DNA of 64,000 nt from Colocasia esculenta (lineage: Eukaryota; Streptophyta; Magnoliopsida; Alismatales; Araceae): assembly GCA_014218235.1 (NCBI GenBank), contig JACBKR010000882.1, positions 62,001-126,000 of the forward strand, in the 5' to 3' direction. A program made the position numbers and the translations under genes. Below are positions 1-7,880 of this stretch, piece by piece. Position 1 is the first letter of the stretch; the number at the start of each line of letters is the position of its first letter. Below the pieces are notes generated by a model. That model saw nothing but the letters and a program-made list of their open reading frames with translations. It did no database searches and had not been told where the DNA came from.

Positions 1-86
1 AGAGAAAAGAAGGAGAGGAAGAACAGAAAATTGATAAGCAAATTCGGAATTAAAATCATTGGAAATTCAAAACATCACAAACTTAC

Positions 87-230
87 CTCTCTCACTTCCT
101 CGCTCCGGCTCAGATGATTGGGGACGTCCGTCACCCTCATGAGAGCTTCATACATCGTCCGAGCACGCTTCGGACCTTCGTAAGCCGCCTCCCCACCCAT
201 GGGATCAAGAGGAGCTCTCTTCATGGCCAT
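87..230 (-). CDS. First exon of an antisense extra gene (aORF) carried by the retrotransposon, partial
   Basis: Read on the minus strand, ATG at 230 opens 48 codons without a stop and ends exactly before a consensus donor, GTAAGT (86-81). The peptide starts MAMKRAPLDPMGGEAAYEG and ends HLSRSEEVRE. It is charged, with no signal peptide or membrane segment. Unspliced, it would read three more codons and stop. A TATA-like box lies 67-76 bp upstream of the ATG. From about 60 down to 1 the intron becomes pyrimidine-rich, so an acceptor is expected just outside the window. Known: Tat-lineage elements often carry an antisense ORF between pol and the 3' LTR with its own promoter. Inferred: this is such a gene. 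I do not recognise a domain. The alternative is a host gene fragment captured by the element. Confidence 0.5.
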
Positions 231-296
231 GAGAGCTTGCAAAGCTTGAAGAAGAGAAGAGAGAGATGAGAGCTCCGAATTTGGCCTCTCATCCCC

Positions 297-306
297 TTTA
301 TTTATA
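297..306 (-). promoter_or_regulatory. TATA box of the antisense transcript
   Basis: The minus strand reads CTCTATAAATAAAGGGG here. It is followed by a CT-rich leader and then the ATG at 230, which is normal plant spacing. Three GCGAC/GTCGC dyads (457-542) lie upstream. Confidence 0.45.
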
Positions 307-456
307 GAGCTATAATACTCCTATTCATGCTAGGAAAGGGTAGGGAAGACCCATTAGGAGTAGGACCTTGAGTGGAGAGCAATAGGAGTCCAAGTGAAAG
401 TCAAAATCAGATCATATGCTGAAGACTTTTGAGCTCGGGCTGAGAAAACTGATAAA

Positions 457-542
457 GCGACATATCGACCTGTCGCTTTCAAGGTGGCGACAGGCCTAGT
501 GTCGCCTTCTTCATTCACGCATAGCGACAAGCCTTATGTCGC
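457..542. repeat. Three GCGAC-N9/10-GTCGC dyad modules
   Basis: The three 19-20 bp modules are at 457-476, 487-505 and 524-542. Each has the arms GCGAC and GTCGC around a spacer of 9-10 bp; in most the arms extend to GCGACA/TGTCGC while the spacer bases differ. The same module recurs in both LTRs. Conserved arms with free spacers suggest a protein site or a hairpin rather than simple duplication. Confidence 0.6.
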
Positions 543-560
543 CTTCCGACCAGTCTGTGT

Positions 561-1620
561 TGTCTTGCTTATTCTTCTGTGACTGTTCATAATATTTGCA
601 CATATACTTTGATGTCATTGTTTGGTGCATTGTATCATGTCTATCTTATTGCTTTGATTATTAAAAATCCATAAAAATCAAAAAATCCATAAAAACAGAA
701 AATCCAGAAAATCAAAAGACGCGTGCGTCAGGTAAGTCAGGTAAGTATCTCTAACCCTAATCCTATCGCATTACTATATGATATCTACGCTATTATATCA
801 GTTCAAGGACCAGCTGGTTCCCAGTGTGTTCCAGGATCTGAGTTCCCCTTCATCAAAAACGAGGATGATCTAAGTACACACTGCTAATCGCTGGATAGGC
901 CGTTGGGTGATATGACTCGGGGACGACGGATTCTATCGCACGACGGGGATGCGAAGTGTCTTGACCCCTGCTTATATTGTCTAGCAATATTATCCTTGAA
1001 TATTTGTTATTTTCTCTCTTTTTTTTTTGCATTCGCTTTTATGATTTCCTTTTTCTTTAGCCCAGCATGCATCATGTAGGAATTTTGAGCTTCATGAATC
1101 ATGATTCGTCAAAGTCAGCTTTTCAATGATGTCCCAACCTAAATCCTCATTTATAGACAAGAATTCCATTCCAAATTTGAAAGTTTTCCTCGAGCTTGCT
1201 GCTCGGTTCAGTCCGCCAGTGATGGTTCCTATGCAGGATTCCTCTCATCCCCATTCATTATAACAGTCATCCCTTTATCCCCGATCCGCTCATTAGTTGT
1301 GACCCGCTCGAAGGCCAAAGTCGAATCGACTCGCCGGGCAGCACCTATCCCATAATGAACGAAACCTGCACGCTAAAGATAGCCAGGGTACCTCTTGAAT
1401 CAGGAGGTTGATCATTCTTTTCTTTGATTTTCATTCGTCCCAAATAGGAACCATCTTCGCACTCTATTCCCAACCATGTTCGAAGTTAGCCGGATAATTC
1501 TTGTTCGTCAAGAATGGGTGTCTCTTTACCTTGATGCTCGCTTTTCAGCTCATTCCGCTACATCGCCGTTTCACGCCGCTTTCACTCCATTTCCGCTCCA
1601 CTCCCTTGCAAAGCAGGCAT
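561..1620 (+). other. 3' internal non-coding region of the plus-strand element
   Basis: No credible gene is present on either strand. The stretch holds an A-rich run of short near-repeats (about 660-715, AAAATCCATAAAAATC-type), a duplicated CAGGTAAGT (about 730-750) and a T-rich run near 1015-1028. This composition is typical of the region between pol and the 3' LTR in Tat elements. The small open frame at 1501-1803 crosses the LTR start and is treated as spurious. Confidence 0.5.
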
Positions 1621-1621
1621 C

Positions 1622-1635
1622 AAGGAGGGGCAATC
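1622..1635 (+). promoter_or_regulatory. Polypurine tract (plus-strand primer) before the 3' LTR
   Basis: AAGGAGGGGCAATC lies immediately before TGTAGACACCC. The purine run adjoining an LTR start marks this LTR as the 3' copy and fixes the element's orientation as plus. Confidence 0.6.
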
Positions 1636-1894
1636 TGTAGACACCCATTTCTGACCTATAAGTCGAGCAAAATCCCTTGTTGTATCATTGACGCCCCACG
1701 TTGGCTCATCATCGTCAAGCTGGCTTTCTCCGATCATGACATCATTCCCATTAGTTCATCGCCCTGGAGGACTCTTCCTGGTCAAATCAATCTCTTTCAC
1801 TAAAAGCTCTCTTTCATAAGTCCGATGTTTCATCCTGAAGGCTGTGCATGGCCATTGGACATTTTATGGTCAAAATGCAGAAAAATACCAGAAG

Positions 1895-2061
1895 ACGACA
1901 AGCCATGTGTCGCTTTCTTGAAAACGACATACCCCATGTTGCGTTCATAATTCCATATTCTAAATCCTCAGAAAATCGCAAAATAACTCAAGTTCACCTT
2001 CCATATGAGGAAGGCGACATATCGAGCCGTCGCATTCAGAAGGCGACACGATGGCCGTCGC
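1895..2061. repeat. GCGAC/GTCGC dyad modules in LTR U3
   Basis: Modules lie at 1895-1913 (left arm ACGAC), 2014-2033 and 2043-2061, with a degraded one near 1927-1946. The pair at 2014-2061 is a direct tandem with the frame AAGGCGACA...GTCGCATT, period 28-29 bp. Confidence 0.6.
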
Positions 2062-2287
2062 ATTTTGGGCCTTAAACAGGAAATTCAGTCCGAGGCTGAT
2101 TTGGACCCATGCTATTGATGGTAATTGCTTCTTTTGGACGTCCAAATTGAGTCCAAATCCTCTCAAATTCGGAGGAGGCCTTCCTAACATGCTCCTTTCC
2201 GAGTTCCAATGGCCCTTGCACAGCCATACTTGCCCATAGTCGGACTCTTGCCAATTATTCCTCTCAGAACCTGTCCGGGAATAATCA

Positions 2288-2297
2288 CCCATAAAAA
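2288..2297 (+). promoter_or_regulatory. Possible LTR TATA box
   Basis: ATCACCCATAAAAACC lies about 650 bp into the LTR, close to the corresponding distance (about 600 bp) at which the other LTR has CTCTATATAAGC. The match to a TATA consensus is weak. Confidence 0.25.
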
Positions 2298-2565
2298 CCT
2301 TATTTCTCCATCTTTTTGGGCAAGGCCAGAGCCATTAGTTCGGGAATCCAGAGAGCGTCATCTTCGAAGAAGAGAGTTTTCTCTCCAGGAGACTCAGAAG
2401 AGCCCCCCAGGGTGTTTTCCCAGCGGCTATCCAATTCTCTCCCCCTTTTCTTCTTTCTTTCATCAATTTCATGCATGCATAGTTCGCTTTTTCTTCTAGT
2501 TTAGCATTAGAACACGAAACACACACCCATCCTTAGCACCCCCAGGGGTTAAAAGCCCCAATCCT

Positions 2566-2669
2566 GTGAGTTCCCCCCGTAATGGTTCATGTACATGCAC
2601 TTTTCATTGAATAGATCTATTGCACACGAAATCTAATGGGTTTTCTTTGTGTTTGAATCATCTTGGCAG
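2566..2669 (+). other. Predicted 104-bp leader intron in the LTR
   Basis: The donor is CCT|GTGAGT and the acceptor TTGGCAG|GTGTTTG, with a T-rich stretch before the acceptor (TTTTCTTTGTGTTTGAATC). The homologous LTR has a 106-bp counterpart (9423-9528) with CAG|GTGCGT and ATCGGCAG|GC. GT, AG and length are kept despite divergence of the body. Confidence 0.5.
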
Positions 2670-2764
2670 GTGTTTGAAGGTTAGAACGAAGTGAGGCTCC
2701 TGTCCCTTGGCCGGCTGAGGAGCAGGAAGACGAGAATCCACATCTCTGTCCCTCTGAAGGGAAG

Positions 2765-2848
2765 GCGACAAGGACACTGTCGCGTTCAAGAAGGCGCCTT
2801 AGCCTCTGTCGCGTTCAGAAATAAGGAAGGTGACACTGCATCTGTCGC
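2765..2848. repeat. GCGAC/GTCGC dyad modules in LTR U5
   Basis: The modules are at 2765-2783 (both arms intact), 2794-2812 (left arm GCGCC) and 2830-2848 (left arm GTGAC). All are 19 bp and all keep the right arm TGTCGC. Confidence 0.6.
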
Positions 2849-3007
2849 TTTATCAGGTACGCCTTCCCTTCACCCTTTCTTTTCCAAGGTAGTCAGCCCT
2901 CCACGTCTACATCTCCGAGGCGATTACTCTGGTGGCGATCACGGTCAGTTCTTAATCCCTATACTCATAATTTTAATTCAAAAGGGGATACCAATCCCGT
3001 GATTACA

Positions 3008-3252
3008 GTAGGTTCATCGAATCTCCTCATACCACTAGCATACGCCTCAGCAGCATCCTCTATTTCACAATCTCCTTCATCTGACGGGTCTTCTTCGGCT
3101 ATGATTTCATATATCCCAAAACCGTCGTCCAGCCCTTCCTCTATCGGCATCTCCTCTAAGTTCAGGACTACGGCTTCTTTGACGAACTCTTCGACAGCTA
3201 GAAGAGTGCCACATCTATGGACTAAGTCTAAGAGGTATCTACGGGTACACCA
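3008..3252 (-). pseudogene. Coding remnant downstream of the protease, interrupted by the nested insertion
   Basis: One minus-strand frame is open from about 3252 and reads protein-like: RYLLDLVHRCGTLLAVEEF, then a very acidic stretch (EEDPSDEGDCEIED), then GMRRFDEP at 3010. The next codon is the first to include LTR sequence. The acidic, low-complexity character resembles the linker between protease and reverse transcriptase in plant Ty3/gypsy polyproteins, but I cannot identify a domain. Both the disruption at 3008 and the lack of an upstream start in frame make it a fragment. Confidence 0.45.
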
Positions 3253-3512
3253 CTACCCTTCTTCTTCCTAGACGGGGACGGGGACTTACTAGAAACTACC
3301 CCTGATCTTGAGCTAGATTTGATATTTACAAGAGGCTCTGGAGAAGCGTCCAGAGATTTATTGGAAGGGAAAACGACAGGTGCGGCAGGGCCGCGAAGAT
3401 CCTCCGATGGGACTGGAGGAGGAAGCGGGCCACCCGAGCTCAGGGTGCCAGCAACAGCATCGGGGTGTAGGGGAGCAGAAGGCCCCTCACCCGAATCGCC
3501 TGGGATGGCCAT
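3228..3512 (-). CDS. Pro/Ser-rich open frame in the spacer, doubtful
   Basis: ATG at 3512 opens 94 codons beginning MAIPGDSGEGPSAPLHPDA and ending in a Lys/Ser/Pro-rich tail (SKSPSPSRKKKGSG). A pyrimidine-rich GTGGTCAG lies just upstream of the ATG and could be a splice acceptor. Its 3' end overlaps the acidic remnant (3008-3252) in another frame, so a frameshift may separate two parts of one former coding region. No known domain. It could also be chance openness in GC-rich DNA. Confidence 0.25.
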   Translation of the reverse strand: MAIPGDSGEGPSAPLHPDAVAGTLSSGGPLPPPVPSEDLRGPAAPVVFPSNKSLDASPEPLVNIKSSSRSGVVSSKSPSPSRKKKGSGVPVDTS

Positions 3513-3582
3513 GTCTGACCACCAGGTGAAGGCACGACTGGAGTGAAAGAAGGACGATGATGGTCTGCCGGGGAGCAGGTGC

Positions 3583-3972
3583 GGCGGGGATCGCCGTCGC
3601 GAGCGGGAGCAGGAGAGGGGTGACGGGGATCGCCGTCGGAGACAGGAGCAGGAGAGAGGTGACGGGGATCACCGTCAAGGGCAGGAGCAGGAAGGAGGTG
3701 ACGGGGATCGCCGTCGGAGACAGGAGCAGGAGAGGGGTGACGGGGATCGCCGTCAAGGGCAGAAGCAGGAAGGAGGTGACGGGGATCGCCGTCAAGGGCA
3801 GGAGCGGGAAGGAGGCGACGGGGATCGCCGTTGAGGGCAGGAGCAGGAAGGAGGTGACGGGGATCGCCGTCAAGGGCAGGAGCGGGAAGGAGGCGACGGG
3901 GATCGCCGTCGAGGGCAGGAGCAGGAAGGAGGTGACGGGGATCGCCGCCGAGGGCAGAAGCAGGAAGAAATT
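3583..3972. repeat. 39-bp minisatellite, 10 copies
   Basis: Units start at 3583, 3622, 3661, 3700, 3739, 3778, 3817, 3856, 3895 and 3934, each exactly 39 bp. The core GACGGGGATCGCCGTC is a near-perfect inverted repeat. Variation between copies is mainly in the part after the core (GGAGACAGGAGC versus AAGGGCAGGAGC), and two types alternate. Because 39 is a multiple of 3, both strands stay open (plus: VTGIAVKGRSRKE repeats; minus: TAIPVTSFLLLPL repeats). I regard both as accidental. Confidence 0.9.
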
Positions 3973-4035
3973 TTTTTTTTTAGATTTTGAATTTTCTATT
4001 TTCTTTTTTTTTTGTTTTTGTTTTTTATATTTTTT
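3969..4035. repeat. T-rich low-complexity tract
   Basis: Runs of T interrupted by single bases follow the minisatellite. On the element's strand this is an A-rich tract directly after the stop at 4059. It may be part of a non-coding spacer or intron after the protease. Confidence 0.7.
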
Positions 4036-4058
4036 GAATAGAAAGGAATTACATGAAA

Positions 4059-6449
4059 TTAAATGGTTTCGGTAAAAGACAGGACCGAACCATTGAAGAA
4101 AATGATGAAGCGGGGTGAAGGACGGGTGAATGCCTCAATGGCGGCGGGCGAGATTTGTACAATGAAGGGGAGAGGCAAAGGAATGAAACCAATATTAACA
4201 TCGAGTACGGATGAGACAAAGTGAGTGGGAGGCCGGGAGGACCCTGGCCAGAACTCCTGTATAAGCAGGGGTAAATGAACTGACTGATCTTCCTCACCAA
4301 ATCCAGGCAACTGTCGCCTGGCGGTGGTTGTTGATACTGCTACTTGTGGTTCGCCTTCTCCACTGAACAATCCATTGACCGCAGAAACAGGGTCTTCTGA
4401 TTCCAGCTCTTCTTCCTCAGCTTCTGATCTTTCGAACAACAGACTAACTGATGAGACAATATCACCTTGATCTGGATCTTCAATATCTTCCTCAGCTCTC
4501 TTCTTCTTGTTGGGTCGCTGCTCCTCTAAAGTTTGATAGTCCGATCTTGGTGTTTCCATGATGGTGTTATATCCGGGCTGAATGGGCCCTCTGACAAAAT
4601 GCTCGTATAAGGACCAAGTGAGCGATCCCTGGTCTGAATGTGGAGGAGATGAGAAAGCGGCCCATTCTGAATATCCAAGGCCACGCTTAGTGAATTTCTT
4701 AGTGGTGGCGACAGTCTTTGTTTGCCCTTGGAGGTGGGCACCCAGGCCTTTTCCTGACTGATAACCCAGTTTGAACATGATGTCCCACCCCTTTGTATTC
4801 TTGCTCACATCCTTCCTTGCTGCCATCATGGGAGGAGACCTAATTGGGCGATTTGAAGAGAAGGTATAGGCCCAAGTGTAGTTAACATCAAGCACCGAGA
4901 TTATGGGCTTATTGGACGGCCATACTGATGGCAGAACTCTCTCAACGGCTTCGACTGTATGCGTTGTGGTCACACTCTTGACCTTGACTATCCTTCCTTG
5001 AAAAGGGAACTTCAGACACTGATGCGCTGTAGAGGGTACTGCCCCTAATGATTCGATCCACGGGCGGCCCAAGATGGCCTTGTAAGTATGATCAATGTTC
5101 AGCACATAGAACTCCACAGACATGATGAGGGGGCCTAATTCTGCTTGCAGAGTGATGACCCCGTGACAGGCACGCTGCGAATTGTCATATGCAGCAATAG
5201 TGGTAGGCGTGGGCTGCAATTGACGTTCCGATATGTTGCAAGCTCTAAGAGTGCTTAGTGGACATACATTAATGGAGGCTCCCGTGTCCACCAGAGCCGC
5301 ATCGATTGCCACCTTGTTTATGGTAAGTGTCACACATAGGGGCATTTTCCTGGCTTCGGGGGCGGCCAACTCGCCATCAGAGAAGGTAATGGTAGGTCCC
5401 CTGTTCACTATTGAGAGCATTGAGGGTAGATTGTCCGGATTCATGTCCTCGCTGACCATGACTTTTTGCAAAAAAGTTCTGAGAGCATCTTGGTGAGTCT
5501 GCGATCTCTTAATGAGCTCCAATATGGAGATCTTGGCGGGAGTCTGATCGAGATGCTTTAGGATGTCATATTGAGTTCCTGGCGCCGGTTCAATCTCTTC
5601 TGTGTCTTGTTGCTGCTGATTGTTGATTTGCTGACCTGGCATAGGGATGGATGCGTTAGGATACATCCGATAAAACATTCGCCCGCTCCAGAGGGCAAGG
5701 TTATGGTGGAGTGGAGGGGTTGTGGTGTCAAGGATAGAGGGGTTGGCTAGTAGAGGTGCTGGCATAGGGGAGAAAGGGGTGTTGCTTGGTGGAGGAATGA
5801 TGGGTGAGGTGACGGAGGAATATGATGGTGAGGTGATGGTGGCAATGTGGGGTGTAAGGGAAGGAGGCTTGGTGGATATAGGTGTGGTGACGTGAGAAAT
5901 GGCCAGGAGTTGGCCTACCTCATGATCGTCATCGAAAACCCACTGGGCTCCTGGTGGTGGATGGTGGACAACGGGGTTAACATGCGCAGGCGGAGGAGGT
6001 GGTGGAGCTGGTTGAGGGTTCGGAGCAGGTTGATGTTGAGGCATGGGGTTACGGATTATGCCTAGATCGTTCGCCGGCTGCTGCGGCTGCTGCTGTTGCT
6101 GGTGTTGCTGGTATTGCTGTTGGAAAGGCTGGTATTGCTGTTGTTGTTGCTGTTGTTGCTGCGGCTGCTGTCGCCTCTGTTGCTGCTGTTGTTGCCTCTG
6201 GCCTTGCTGGTCCCTCAGAGTTTGGATCAACCTCTTCATTTCTGCCCAATCAATCTGATTCTGCTCATGGAGATCGTATATCATGTCCCGGAATTGGAAA
6301 CAATCGGACACATTGTGGCCTGGATGACGATGATAGACGCAGTACTTTGTTTGATCGGCCGCCATGTTCCAATTCGCCTTCTCAGGAGGGAGCCTTAAAG
6401 CATTTAGGGACATGAGGGCTGCAAAGACATCAGCTAGAGACTCAGGCAA
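4059..6449 (-). CDS. Gag C-terminus, aspartic protease and G-patch (second part of gag-pro, after an in-frame TGA)
   Basis: The frame is the same as the upstream gag, separated only by TGA at 6467-6465. From the first Met (6449): a degenerate zinc knuckle at residues 37-50 (CVYHRHPGHNVSDC), as in plant Ty3/gypsy Gag; a Gln-rich stretch at about 80-125; Pro-rich linkers at about 137-245; an aspartic protease domain at about 360-480 with catalytic DTGAS at 388-392 and ILGRPW at 459-464; a G-patch at about 553-590 (KGWDIMFKLGYQSGKGLG, then RGLGYSEW); and a Glu/Asp-rich tail. The protease would mature Gag in virus-like particles, and the G-patch is a common add-on in plant gag-pro proteins. All key residues are intact over 796 residues, which suggests a young copy. 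No reverse transcriptase follows in this frame, which stops before an A-rich spacer. Confidence 0.85.
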   Translation of the reverse strand: MPESLADVFAALMSLNALRLPPEKANWNMAADQTKYCVYHRHPGHNVSDCFQFRDMIYDLHEQNQIDWAEMKRLIQTLRDQQGQRQQQQQQRRQQPQQQQQQQQQYQPFQQQYQQHQQQQQPQQPANDLGIIRNPMPQHQPAPNPQPAPPPPPPAHVNPVVHHPPPGAQWVFDDDHEVGQLLAISHVTTPISTKPPSLTPHIATITSPSYSSVTSPIIPPPSNTPFSPMPAPLLANPSILDTTTPPLHHNLALWSGRMFYRMYPNASIPMPGQQINNQQQQDTEEIEPAPGTQYDILKHLDQTPAKISILELIKRSQTHQDALRTFLQKVMVSEDMNPDNLPSMLSIVNRGPTITFSDGELAAPEARKMPLCVTLTINKVAIDAALVDTGASINVCPLSTLRACNISERQLQPTPTTIAAYDNSQRACHGVITLQAELGPLIMSVEFYVLNIDHTYKAILGRPWIESLGAVPSTAHQCLKFPFQGRIVKVKSVTTTHTVEAVERVLPSVWPSNKPIISVLDVNYTWAYTFSSNRPIRSPPMMAARKDVSKNTKGWDIMFKLGYQSGKGLGAHLQGQTKTVATTKKFTKRGLGYSEWAAFSSPPHSDQGSLTWSLYEHFVRGPIQPGYNTIMETPRSDYQTLEEQRPNKKKRAEEDIEDPDQGDIVSSVSLLFERSEAEEEELESEDPVSAVNGLFSGEGEPQVAVSTTTARRQLPGFGEEDQSVHLPLLIQEFWPGSSRPPTHFVSSVLDVNIGFIPLPLPFIVQISPAAIEAFTRPSPRFIIFFNGSVLSFTETI
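6077..6203. repeat. CAG/CAA trinucleotide tract coding for poly-Gln
   Basis: Plus-strand CTG/TTG triplets encode on the minus strand the Gln-rich segment of Gag. CAG and CAA codons are mixed, with CGG/CGC Arg codons interspersed. Plus-strand frames across it give Cys-, Leu- or Ala/Val-rich peptides that are artefacts. Confidence 0.8.
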
Positions 6450-6464
6450 TGGAGGGTATTGGGC

Positions 6465-7880
6465 TCATTTGGGTCCGTTGGGTTTCCTGGGTGCATAACC
6501 ATTTTGAGGTGGAGGGACCTGGGAGTATTGGCGCTGATCTTGAGGAGGATTTTGTCCTTGGGGAGGTGGTTGCCTATTGTTGTTGCTCCAAGACTGTTGG
6601 GCTTGTTGGGTGTAGGGGGACCTACCTACTGGGCCTTGAGGATTGCTAACGGCACCTACTTGCTCATTGGTCTGGATCCCTTCGGTGACTGGGCCTTGCG
6701 GCTTCTTGGCATAACGGGCCTTGGGGGTCTCGAACATGGAATGTATAGGCGAGTCTTTGAGTTGGGTTTGGATGAAACGGGCTCGACTATACAATTGGTG
6801 CATGGTAGAGATGTCGTTCCTGGCCAAAATGGCTCGGTAGGTGGGTGTGGCATTAGAGATCAACAGCTTTATTTTCTCCTCCTCAGGCATTGGGCAACGG
6901 ACCTTGGCGGCCAATGAACGCCATCGGTCAGCATAGGTGGAGAAGTCTTCTTCTGGCTTCATCTTCTCGGCCACCAAATCCACAAAAGAGTATTCGGGTC
7001 CCACCCGATCCTGAAACTGATGCAGAAACCTTTCTTGGACGATTTGGAAGTCCTCGGCTTCCTCGGGAGGCAAAGAATAGAACCATTCCAAAGCCGGACC
7101 ATCTAATGATTTTCTGAACAGATATGCCATGAGATGGCGGTCATACTTGTGCGGCGCCGATTCATAGACGAAGTCCTTCAGATGAACATAGGGGTCCCCT
7201 ACCCCAGAGTATCGACGATATACAGGGAGTTCGGACTGGGGAGGCACCCGGAGGTATTGGAAGGACGGGAGGGCAATGTCAGCTACCTTCCGAGGATCAA
7301 TTTGCCTCCGGAGGTCATGAAGCTCCTTCTTCATACTTGTCCATTCTGCCAAGAAATCGGAAGGAGATTGGATCTGATGTGTAGGCACAAGAGAGCGTGG
7401 CTGCTCAAAGGAGTGAGACCTCTCGTGAGGGAGTAGAGCTGGTTCGGCCGTATAATATGTAGTGGGAGGAGACCGAGGCCGAACCTCTCGTGGGGGGAGG
7501 TAGCTTGGTTCTGAAAAATGAATGGCCCGAGGGCGGAGAGGCGTAGGGTCTGCCCCAGACGAAGGAAGGTGGGGGGCTGAAGCGACGCGGACGGAGGACT
7601 CCGCCGGTCGGGCTGGGTTTTGACCCCGGGGAGATAAAGGTTGTTTCCCCTTGGCAGCAGCTATGAACTCTCGGACTTGGTCCGGAGTGAGGTGAGGAAG
7701 GAGCTGGCTGAATTGAGAGTGAGGGTCATCATCCCCGGTAGGAGAAGGAGGACGGGATTGGATCCCAGTAATGGAGGGAGGTTGGATATGCCCCGGGAGA
7801 GTGGCCATGGAAGGTTGGGCCACTTCCTCGAGCAAACCAAGGGGTAGGGCATCGTCGGCAAGGACGCGAAATTGGTCCAT
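6465..7880 (-). CDS. Retrotransposon Gag, first part, ends at an in-frame TGA
   Basis: I place the start at Met 7880 (MDQFRVLADDALPLG...). The frame is open upstream to a Met at 8057, but those 59 codons look like untranslated leader. From 7880 the product is 471 residues. The first 170 or so are Pro/Ser-rich with a PxxxxPDQVREFIAAAKGK helix; the capsid-type retrotransposon gag domain spans about 219-378 (YRRYSGVGDPYVHLKDF, YLFRKSLDGPALEWFYSLP, FHxQF-like FLHQFQDR, then ARFIQTQL); the tail is rich in Gln, Asn and Pro. It is the structural protein that forms the particle. It ends ...RKPNGPK-TGA, after which the same frame continues AQYPPLPESLADVF, so gag-pro is one reading frame broken by a single stop. 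TGA differs by one C-to-T change from CGA (Arg), typical decay of methylated CpG; programmed readthrough is the alternative. Confidence 0.85.
   Translation of the reverse strand: MDQFRVLADDALPLGLLEEVAQPSMATLPGHIQPPSITGIQSRPPSPTGDDDPHSQFSQLLPHLTPDQVREFIAAAKGKQPLSPRGQNPARPAESSVRVASAPHLPSSGADPTPLRPRAIHFSEPSYLPPREVRPRSPPTTYYTAEPALLPHERSHSFEQPRSLVPTHQIQSPSDFLAEWTSMKKELHDLRRQIDPRKVADIALPSFQYLRVPPQSELPVYRRYSGVGDPYVHLKDFVYESAPHKYDRHLMAYLFRKSLDGPALEWFYSLPPEEAEDFQIVQERFLHQFQDRVGPEYSFVDLVAEKMKPEEDFSTYADRWRSLAAKVRCPMPEEEKIKLLISNATPTYRAILARNDISTMHQLYSRARFIQTQLKDSPIHSMFETPKARYAKKPQGPVTEGIQTNEQVGAVSNPQGPVGRSPYTQQAQQSWSNNNRQPPPQGQNPPQDQRQYSQVPPPQNGYAPRKPNGPK

Larger units (their letters stand above)
1..3007 (+). 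mobile_element. 3' part of a plus-strand Tat/Ogre-like Ty3/gypsy LTR retrotransposon
   Basis: This is the right-hand end of an LTR element whose gag-pol must lie left of the window. Seen: a non-coding A/T-rich internal stretch, a purine-rich tract directly before TGTAGACACCC, and a complete LTR of 1372 bp ending in GTGATTACA at 3007. The LTR is homologous to the inverted LTR at 9078-10505, sharing both termini, the leader intron and U5 blocks. The element sits inside the coding remnant of a minus-strand relative, whose reading frame breaks exactly at 3007/3008. The Tat/Ogre assignment rests on the LTR ends, the polypurine-LTR junction and an antisense exon in the 3' internal region, a known trait of Tat-lineage elements (Retand, Grande). 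No reverse transcriptase is visible, so the clade is inferred. Confidence 0.72.
1636..3007 (+). mobile_element. 3' LTR of the plus-strand element
   Basis: It starts TGTAGACACCC and ends CCAATCCCGTGATTACA, 1372 bp. The LTR at 9078-10505, read on its own strand, has the same start (TGTAGACACCCGATTATG) and end (CAATCCCTGTGATTACA). Internally both have an AGGGGTT(T)AAAA block, a mini-intron ending (T/C)(T/G)GGCAGG, a U5 block around CCG(G/A)CTG(A/G)AGGA, and a TGGCGATCAC block in U5. The distance from intron acceptor to LTR end is alike (338 versus 345 bp). The two are clearly diverged, so they belong to different insertions or subfamilies. Small open frames inside (1848-2075, 2209-2499, 2691-3002) have no recognisable product. 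Confidence 0.75.

Noticed and set aside
2931..2945. TGGCGATCACGGT as a primer-binding site, with the left LTR ending near 2925
   Set aside because: The other LTR has TGGCGATCAC at the matching U5 position, and the true LTR end CAATCCC(T)GTGATTACA is at 3001-3007 with matching U5 length.
3557..4075. 172-codon plus-strand frame of VTGIAVKGRSRKE repeats and its minus-strand counterpart (3487-3873)
   Set aside because: Product of a 39-bp minisatellite whose length is divisible by three; both strands are open.
5999..6415. Plus-strand frames opposite the Gln-rich part of Gag, including a Cys-rich one (6043-6258)
   Set aside because: Antisense translation of CAG/CAA triplets gives Cys, Leu, Val or Ala runs; the minus strand carries the real domains.
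6459..6917. 152-codon plus-strand frame opposite the gag end
   Set aside because: Shadow of the Gag coding strand, no recognisable product.
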